Source: Schistocerca nitens (Eukaryota > Arthropoda > Insecta > Orthoptera > Acrididae). Taken from it: a stretch of DNA of 64,000 nucleotides. Below, in pieces: positions 57,810 through 64,000 of this stretch. The position numbers were made by a program, and so were the translations under genes. Where the stretch lies: assembly GCF_023898315.1 (NCBI RefSeq), contig NC_064622.1, positions 178,022,178 to 178,086,177 on the forward strand. The letters run 5' to 3'. Below the pieces are notes generated by a model that made no database searches, was not told the origin of the DNA, and worked only from the letters and a program-made list of their open reading frames with translations. Numbering within the stretch: the stretch's first letter is position 1; every line of letters begins with the position of its first letter.

Positions 57810-58215
57810 ACTGACCGGGAAAACTGAACACACACAAAGATGGGCAGTACGAATTGTCACAGATGTATGTTTCTCATGGGAGTGTGTCACGGAAATTGTT
57901 TGGGGAAAAAAACAAAAAACAAAAAAAACTAAATTGCTTGGCTCTGAAGTATAGATGCCAGTAATCTCGCGAAAGCCTATTTACAAAATTTCAAAAACCA
58001 ATATTAAGCTAAAAATCTAGAAATAGTCCTCGGCACCCTGCATATCGTTCCCGCAGAGCCCATGCAGGTGGGATTAGACTGATTGCGGAAGCATTTAAGC
58101 AGTAAATCTTCCTGCGCTCCATACGCGATTTCAACGGGAAGAAGTCTTAACATGTGGTGCCACGCCAAGTACCCTTCTGCTGTACACTACACAGTGTATT
58201 TGCAGATGTAGATTA
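57810..58215 (+). pseudogene. non-LTR element 3' terminal fragment
   Basis: The plus strand reads PAYRSRRAHAGGIRLIAEAF, then KQ-stop and LRSIRDFNGKKS, a block I recognise from the 3' end of the same LINE family. It ends GTGTATTTGCAGATGTAGAT at 58215, again a (GATGTA)-type terminus. Oriented opposite to its neighbour at 56930-57660. Confidence 0.65.
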
Positions 58216-58739
58216 GGGACGAGCAAAAAAATAACCAATGATAAAATATACATGTTTTTTCGTGATTATATCGATATATATATCTCCTGCGCCTAAATGA
58301 TCGACATTCGATTAATGGGTGTTAAATATTCAGCATCGAAAGTAATAATCTTTATTGTCTGTCTTGTCTTGACTCATCGGCTCTGTAGTTCTCATTGGCA
58401 GACTTCTTTCCCATTCTAGCTACTCTTACTGTAAGTGTCTTAGAATGGGCTCAATTTAATTTCATATTCAGTATTACAAATGGTCATCATGAATGTATCT
58501 ACACTGCATATTCATGAAAGTTTGCAACTTCCGTGTGTCATTTCTACCACTGCAAATGTTAGCTACGAGGTGCAAAATGAACACGTTTGGTGGCAACATT
58601 GTATTAAGACTGGTGGAAATTACTACTCGCTGCTCCCAACTATGAGGCAGAGTGTGCGCTCTCCGTACGTCCCGAGTTTCTGGATCAAGAAAAGATACGA
58701 TACGATATTGCAGTGCCTGTCTTATTCTGATCACGATGC
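58216..58739. other. unassigned sequence
   Basis: A single TATCGATA occurs at 58269-58276. An open frame 58480-58866 (128 codons) runs into the SINE to its right and has no known domain. Confidence 0.4.
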
Positions 58740-59020
58740 AAAGTTCCTTTGGGCATGTATGCCAGTCCTACGGAACAGGCACTGCGGCGACCACAGCCGT
58801 TACGAAACACAGCAAATGAATTCGCAATTGGGAATAAGGGCTTCCATCAGCTGTAGAATGGAATGACGATAGTTAAAATTTGTGCCGGACCGCGACACGA
58901 ACCGAATTTCCCACGTATCGCGAGCGGATGCCGTACCATTTGGTTATTCGTCCACGACTGACGGCCAGGCCCAAACTTCCGTATGTCATCAGCCATGCGT
59001 CTGATAGACGCACTGTAAAA
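58740..59020 (-). repeat. tRNA-derived SINE, minus orientation
   Basis: The head, on the minus strand, has A-box-like AATAACCAAATGGTACGG and B-box-like CGGTTCGTGTCGCGG, then GTCCGGCACAAATTT (58960-58875). The tail runs left through CATTCCATTCTACAGCTGAT to about 58740. The acceptor end GTCCGGCACA is shared with the palindromic element at 28283. Target-site duplications were not resolved. Confidence 0.6.
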
Positions 59021-59142
59021 CTGAAGTAGACTTGACACAAAATCACACGCATTACTGCACTGGTATTTAATGGAAAATACGTTCCTGTTGTGTGAAGTCT
59101 GTACGGTCCCGAGACTTCTCAAGCCTGGGAATGGGCCGAAAA

Positions 59143-59203
59143 TATCGATATTTGAAAAGTATTTTTGGCTCGATAATATCGACACCTTTTAAAAATATCG
59201 ATA
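59143..59203. promoter_or_regulatory. TATCGATA (DRE/BEAF-like) cluster
   Basis: Two perfect palindromes TATCGATA at 59143-59150 and 59196-59203, plus CGATAATATCGACA between them (59171-59184). That is six CGATA/TATCG half-sites in 61 bases, about 480 bases upstream of the reductase ATG. Known in Drosophila: TATCGATA binds DREF and clustered CGATA binds BEAF-32 at housekeeping promoters and insulators. Use in this insect is inferred. A repeat origin is possible. Confidence 0.45.
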
Positions 59204-59377
59204 CAACATATATGATCTTTAGTGTAGATGCATAGTACGTCCGACCTCCTGTGGAAATCTGAGTAGCGAACATGAAGAAAATGGACAGGGGCTGCGGATA
59301 GGTGGCTCTCGATGGGAGTGTGGGTCGACCATGAGGCGTGCCGAGACGGTCCGCGCAGTTGCGACAACACTGTCCCC

Positions 59378-59560
59378 AGATGGCTCAGTGGTTAACGCAT
59401 CTGCCTAGTAAGTAGTAGATCCCAGGTTCGAATCCTAGTCAGGTACACATTTTCGCTCGTTGCCGTTGATTCCGCATAATGTCCCGATCCAGCTGACATC
59501 AGTAATCCCTTCTCATCCCTTCCCCCCTCTTCGCCTTCAATTTACGTGCGACATAGACCG
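59378..59560 (+). repeat. tRNA-Thr-like SINE
   Basis: A tRNA-like head CCCCAGATGGCTCAGTGGTT with anticodon-arm remnant TCTGC CTAGTAA GTAGT (AGT anticodon position) and B box CAGGTTCGAATCCTAG (59424-59439). It continues into a non-tRNA body (TTCGCTCGTTGCCGTTGATT, CCCGATCCAGCTGACATCAG). The acceptor strands do not pair and no CCA end or terminator follows, so I call a SINE and not a tRNA gene. Duplications were not resolved. Confidence 0.6.
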
Positions 59561-59678
59561 ATATTTTTAAAAATTTGCCAGTCCCAAACGTAGATGTAGC
59601 TGTTGAAAGAATGTGATCAATTTCTTCCAAAAACTTGGAAGGTCTAATGTGTGTTTGGTATTCAGTGTAGCAGGCGAG

Positions 59679-59966
59679 ATGGCGGACGGGGGTGGTGGAG
59701 GCGGGGGCGGCGGCGGCGGCAGCGGCAGCAGCGGGGGTGTCAGTGTGGCGCTGCCGACGCCGGCGTCGGCGTCGACGTCAGTGTCGGTGTCGCAGTTCTT
59801 CAGCGAGCGGTCGGTGCTGGTCACGGGCGGCACGGGTTTTATGGGCAAGGTGCTCGTTGAGAAACTGCTGTGGGCGTGTCCCGGCATCAAGACCATCTAC
59901 CTGCTGGTCCGGCCCAAGCGCGGCCATGACGTGCAGGCGCGGATCGCAGAGCTCCTCAGCGGACCG
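59679..59966 (+). CDS. fatty acyl-CoA reductase, first coding exon
   Basis: Partial gene, 96 codons. The product family reduces fatty acyl-CoA to fatty alcohol with NADPH, for cuticle and tracheal waxes and pheromones, usually at ER or peroxisome membranes. ATG at 59679 has a good context (GCGAGATGG). Residues 1-22 are low complexity with 11 consecutive Gly, 23-38 Ser/Ala/Val-rich. From residue 39, [20 protein letters not shown] starts the Rossmann fold (TGxxGxxG NADP site), followed by [20 protein letters not shown] and [16 protein letters not shown], all standard for the family. The exon ends after Gly-Pro at GACCG|GTGAGT (donor GT 59967-59968), phase 0; the frame soon closes in the intron. 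It most resembles the CG5065 type as I recall it. The exon is GC/CpG-rich against an AT-rich background. An upstream in-frame Met (59613) is less likely. Later exons lie beyond the window. Confidence 0.85.
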
Positions 59967-59968
59967 GT

Positions 59969-60193
59969 GAGTATCACCATCTCTCCTATATTACAGTTGT
60001 CATACGATTTGTTGGCAATTCGCGCTCCCCAGTAACCATGTTGCCGATCGTGGCGTACTGTAGCGGCAAAAACAAAATGCACAACAACATGCGGGTCGTA
60101 ACTATAAGCGTAAATTTACTTACAGTGACAAGCTGCGATATTTAAACCCGAAAAACTGCAACGGATTATTCAGTATCTGAGTGGCAGTCAAAT
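59969..60193 (+). other. start of reductase intron 1
   Basis: Sequence immediately after the splice donor. I see no repeat. The intron presumably continues to the window end. Confidence 0.5.
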
Positions 60194-60248
60194 GGATCAT
60201 GGAATCTAATGTGTGTTTGGTATTCAGTGTAGCAGGGGATCATGGAAT
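60194..60248 (+). repeat. 31-bp exon-edge copy flanked by 12-bp direct repeats
   Basis: 60206-60236 is an exact copy of 59644-59674, the segment just upstream of the ATG (CTAATGTGTGTTTGGTATTC...AGCAGG). It is bounded on both sides by GGATCATGGAAT (60194-60205, 60237-60248). The source contains TATTCAG|TG, a possible 3' splice site. Direct repeats on both sides make it look like a small templated insertion. Confidence 0.9.
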
Positions 60249-60407
60249 GGTTCTGTTCACAAGTAATCACAACATACATTCAGACACTTATCCCACTGGG
60301 ACATAAGACACTCAATTCCTATTAAGTAGAATTTGATCGGCTGCTGACTGATCCACAACCTTCTTCGTTGATCCATTATGGATCGTGGGACAATGGCTGG
60401 CATGAAC

Positions 60408-60741
60408 TTCTTGATGCAATAATTTACCAACAGCCGTATGTATTGTAGAAGTTTATTTTATTTTATGAACTTCTATGTGCTACCAGTTTCGGCATTACAT
60501 TGATGCCATCTTCAGGCAGTGTCAGTCTGTGTCGCCTGGCCACCAAGAGCTGTTGCAGGACGATTTGATTCACAGATCCAGTTATATGGCTCCTTCCGTG
60601 TATAGCGATTTTACGACTATGACGAGTGGGGCCTGAAGATGGCCTCAATGTAATGCCGAAACTGGTAGCACATAGAAGTTCATAAAATAAAATAAACTTC
60701 TACAATACATACGGCTGTTGGTAAATTATTCCATCAAGAAG
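60408..60741. mobile_element. long inverted-repeat (fold-back/MITE) element
   Basis: Left arm CTTCTTGATGCAATAATTTA...CAACAGCCGTATGTATTGTA...GCATTACATTGATGCCATCT (60408-60515); the right arm is its complement (60633-60741), about 105 bases with only a few mismatches. A ~115-base non-coding loop separates them. No transposase. It sits in the reductase intron, next to a mariner relic. The RNA could form a strong hairpin. Confidence 0.88.
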
Positions 60742-61068
60742 ATCCACAACCTCATCCAGTCTTGCACTTCCTCGTCAGACTGAAACTGACGTCCACGTGT
60801 GCCTTTCTGCAGGTCGTGAAAGAGGTTTAGGATTTTGGCTGTACGGAGGACGTTGCAGTGTTCCCAACCAAATTGCTGAAGCGTAGCCTTTGTCCGATTG
60901 TCAGCGTGGGGGCAGGCATTATCGTGCAACAGGACGATTACCTCCGACAGCATTCCTGGGCGTTTTGACGCAGGGCACTTTGCAATTTCTGCGGAGTGTC
61001 TTCGTAGCGCTGTGCACTGATTGTGGTTCCACGCCCCAGGAACCCGATGAGCAGAGGAAGCATCCTGT
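60742..61068 (-). pseudogene. mariner transposase C-terminal relic
   Basis: The minus strand reads LLIGFLGRGTTISAQRYEDT, then GMLSEVIVLLHDNACPHADN (second catalytic Asp), RTKATLQQFGWEHCN, then a degraded third catalytic region (ILNLFHDLQKGTRG) and RQFQSDEEVQDWMRLWI. It starts abruptly at 61068, where Gypsy-type sequence begins, and stops at the hairpin element. Both ends are truncated. It lies in intron 1 of the reductase. Confidence 0.8.
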
Positions 61069-61970
61069 TTCTGGGAATGCCATTTGGGCTGTGCTGTGCC
61101 ATACAAACACTCCAGTGGATCATTGACAAAATCACTCAAGAATTCGATTTCTGCTGTCTACTCATTAATGATCCACATGTGTCAGCTATGGATGTCCGGT
61201 ACCTTAGTCACCTACAGCAGATACTCAACAGTTTTTGACAGCACATACCTTGTATTGCCAATTTGAGGTACACAGATGCAATTCCTGAGAGTCGTGAATG
61301 CACAAGGAATACTACCACCAAAGGAAAGAGTGGAAGTTCCGTGCAAATTTGTACATGACACAAGTTGCATTGGGTTTTAAGATTAACAAACTTCCAGTGC
61401 AGATTGGTCCCTGACTACCTAGTATTGGCAGTGTCAGTTAGCAACTTTTTAAAATACCGCCAAAATCTGGATATTTATTGCAATGAATAGATGCAGCAAA
61501 CACTACTTCCTCTAGGTTGAAAAATAACGTCCCCATCTTAGAGAGTCCCTTGCTGTAATGGATGACAGTTTCGCAACTGCTGCAGGAACCACACTACTAA
61601 GTGCACTCACCACAATGTGGATGCCTTTGGAATTTTTTATCCAACAGGTGGCACTCACTCAAGTGATTTGGCCTTCGTACACTCGCAAACTAACCTCTTC
61701 TTACACAGCCAATAAACGTTTCTTGCATATGCCCGAAGGCTGGCAGTTCGAATTCTTCACAGGACCACAGTGAAATTAATTTTCTGTCAAAGGCCTGACA
61801 GTGCTCAGCACATCAGCTTACAGAATTAGTATTGTACTGCACAGTTCACAAGCAACAAGAACCATTGTGATGGCAAGCAGACTGTACCACTGGATTTACT
61901 CTCCTATATTAATCCAGTAATGTCAAAGATCTATTACGAGCTCTTGTTCATTTTCAGGAGCAAAATAATG
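61069..61970 (+). pseudogene. Gypsy-type RT/RNase H relic
   Basis: FLGMPFGLCCAIQTLQWIID (RT MPFGL...F...ID block) from about 61069, then FDFCCLLINDPHVSA (degraded Y.DD catalytic motif), LSHLQQIL. Further on there is an RNase H region: VMDDSFATAAGTTL (start Asp kept), PLEFFIQQVALTQVIWPSYT and FLHMPEGWQFEFFTGPQ (TDH motif lost), with scattered matches to about 61940. Order and spacing fit an LTR-retrotransposon pol. No LTRs, integrase or protease are visible. Stops throughout; an old copy in sense orientation within the reductase intron. Confidence 0.7.
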
Positions 61971-63949
61971 AGCTGAAGGCATGCATTATCAATTCAGCAG
62001 GTGTATTACTCTAATGCATTAAAGTACAACAGTCAAATAAAAAGCTATGTTACAACCGTTCAGTGTTGCGCATACGTCCATTCATAATAGCGGGCTTCTG
62101 CCAGCGTGGCACCCCATCACTTCACAATTGTAAAAGTGAGTAATGTGATTGGTTAAAAAATCTTTTTTCTGGCCGAATATGTAAGATGGCTGCAAGAATT
62201 TTGTTCATCTGCACATTCCCTGCCAACGTAAAGCTGGTACATTTGTTCCTATATGAGTCCACTGTCAAATAAGATGTATATTTCGTGACAGAAAACAATC
62301 ATTTCTTGTGCTACCCAAATTACTTACCCACAAAAAAGCAACTAGTTATATTTATTCAAAGGATGTTCCACCCAAGGCAGCCTTTAAGTTGAATACCTGG
62401 TATGTACAACTGCCAACCATCTTGCGTCAGACAGACTGATGTAACAACTACACAGGCATCTACACTACATCTTGAAAGACATGCATGTGAAAACTGGGTT
62501 AGGACATAACCTGTTGGTTGAGTGGATTTGGGAATAGCATTTAGGGAGGACCTCAGCTTAACAGTGGCCAAAACAGTCTACAGTCAATCAATCAATTTCC
62601 CAATGAATCCCTTGCCAATACAATGAGCTGTGTCACTAAAGTGTCAGATTTAGTGCAATATCTGTGAGGTGAGTTATTATGCATACTACTAGAAAGAGAA
62701 CTGCATGTTCAATTCTTCTTGTTTCTCTGAAACTCCAATTGTTCGAGTAAGTTTTCATATGCCATGATGATATCCAAAACCCACTGCAATGTGGATGAAC
62801 CAAAGACAGTGGTTTAATCTAATGACAAAACTTTTGTAATCAATGTAAATGGCATGCCACCTAAGGTCTTGACAACTGACTCAATCGAATATTTATTGTA
62901 ACAAACATTAAAGCCCATAACCAGTAGGAAATGTGACAGAAAGTGCTACACGTGTTTGATGTCGTAGGAAGATGGTAAACACCCACTTCACAATCTGTAT
63001 CTGCAACAAATAAGCAAGTGTGGATGACTTTGGAATGCAGAGTGAAACTCAACCCAAAATATCATTGATATTTAGAGGGAAGTGATAGATTTATTATCTT
63101 TATATGGGTTTTTGTGCTCCCAGCTGTTTTCGTGTTGTAGAGTATTTTGTTGTAAAAAGTAAGACACTATGGGTTACTATTATTATTGCATTCCTTGTCA
63201 CATTTCAACAGTTCAATGTTGTCATCATGTTTAATGACAGCTACAAGTAACACAGCAGAAAGCAGAACATATAAAGATACTGATTCATTAGGTTTCTCTT
63301 TTTAACCTCATGGTGATTGTCTAAATTATTGTAAATATTTATCCCAGTGTGACTCTAGTGCTTTAAATTGTAAACCAATTGTGGAGTTATTGGCCATTGT
63401 TCATTGTGTTTGGTCTTTATGTCTAATGTTGAAGATTCTTCCAGTTCCCCCTCATCTTTCTGACCATCTAATTCTGTGGTACCAAATACTGACACTTCCA
63501 GATCATCAAAAATGCACATGGAAAAACAGTTAGTTGATTCTGCGCATCAGAGCTGCGTTAGCATCCTTCCATCAACAAAAGTGATGAAATGTGTCGGTTT
63601 GTAGCATTCTGCAAACTCTAGGTCTCCACTAAGTTGAATGTAACTTACACATTCAGTGTGCATAAAACTGCAGCTGAAACTGTTAATCATGGCATTCTGT
63701 GTAAAACTTTTACTACTTTCATAGTGTATTTCATTTTAGACTATAAAATGGCAGTGTGTAAATTTCATACAAATATCTAACCTTATATGACTAACAAATT
63801 TCTTAAACATCTCATAATTTTGGAGGTAGAATGATGCTGTCAGGACTTGTAGTTGAAATCTAAATGACAGAAGTTATCTCCCACCAGAATTCGTACCTGA
63901 ATGTGCAGGAATTATACACACTGTTTATATTTTAAAAAATTGCCATTTT

Positions 63950-63950
<1 letters not shown>
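61971..63950 (+). other. intronic sequence, nothing recognised
   Basis: AT-rich, only open frames below 75 codons, no further exon with RT or reductase motifs. Presumed continuation of reductase intron 1. Confidence 0.4.

Positions 63951-64000
<50 letters not shown>
63951..64000. repeat. (AG)n microsatellite at window end
   Basis: An uninterrupted AG run that continues beyond the window. Confidence 0.97.

Noticed and set aside
58480..58866. A 128-codon host gene
   Set aside because: Its 3' third lies in a minus-oriented SINE and no domain, start context or splice signal supports it.
59378..59450. A tRNA-Thr gene
   Set aside because: A and B boxes and an AGT anticodon position are visible, but acceptor pairing fails and a SINE-like body follows without an oligo-T terminator.

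Overview
This is a eukaryotic window, almost certainly from an orthopteran insect. The SINE families, especially the tRNA-Leu-headed family with nine copies here, match what I remember of Schistocerca (locust) repeats. That identification is from memory and was not searched. Coding density is very low. There are long AC/AG/CT/TG microsatellites, and most recognisable sequence is transposable elements of different ages nested in each other. I saw no prokaryotic features, CRISPR array, rRNA gene or functional tRNA gene.

Only one host gene is supported. It is a CpG-rich first coding exon (59679-59966, + strand) of a fatty acyl-CoA reductase, with an N-terminal poly-Gly run, the Rossmann TGGTGFMG motif and a GTGAGT splice donor. 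The remaining ~4 kb to the window end would be its first intron. That intron holds a long hairpin element, a mariner piece and an old Gypsy-type RT/RNase H relic. A cluster of TATCGATA sites lies ~0.5 kb upstream of the ATG.

Layout: 1-12 kb, mostly unassigned sequence with mariner relics and a CT-core inverted-repeat element. 12.7-16.8 kb, SINEs, including a 5S-rRNA-derived SINE, and a palindromic repeat. 17.5-22.6 kb, a 5'-truncated RTE-type LINE, a mariner and a Tc1 relic carrying three nested SINEs. 25-28.5 kb, a DUF4817-type transposon, a perfect 247-bp tandem duplication, a second CT-core element and a palindromic tRNA-like SINE. 28.6-30 kb, a LINE relic with a 14-bp minisatellite of about 32 copies. 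32-40 kb, a fold-back mariner, Tc1/mariner relics and SINEs. 41.4-47.0 kb, a nearly full-length I-type LINE (ORF1, endonuclease, RT, RNase H) inactivated by frameshifts. 48.4-49.3 kb, an internally deleted Tc1. 52.2-53.6 kb, a complete Tc1 element with an uninterrupted 340-aa transposase and matched termini, the best candidate here for a live element. 54-58 kb, Tc1 and LINE relics. 59-64 kb, the reductase exon and intron.

The most interesting cross-feature signal is a small 3' hairpin. A conserved 16-17-nt loop beginning RATGACCTC is closed by stems that differ between families yet stay paired. It is shared by the I-type LINE and several SINE families with unrelated 5' heads, which suggests the SINEs borrow this LINE's reverse transcriptase.
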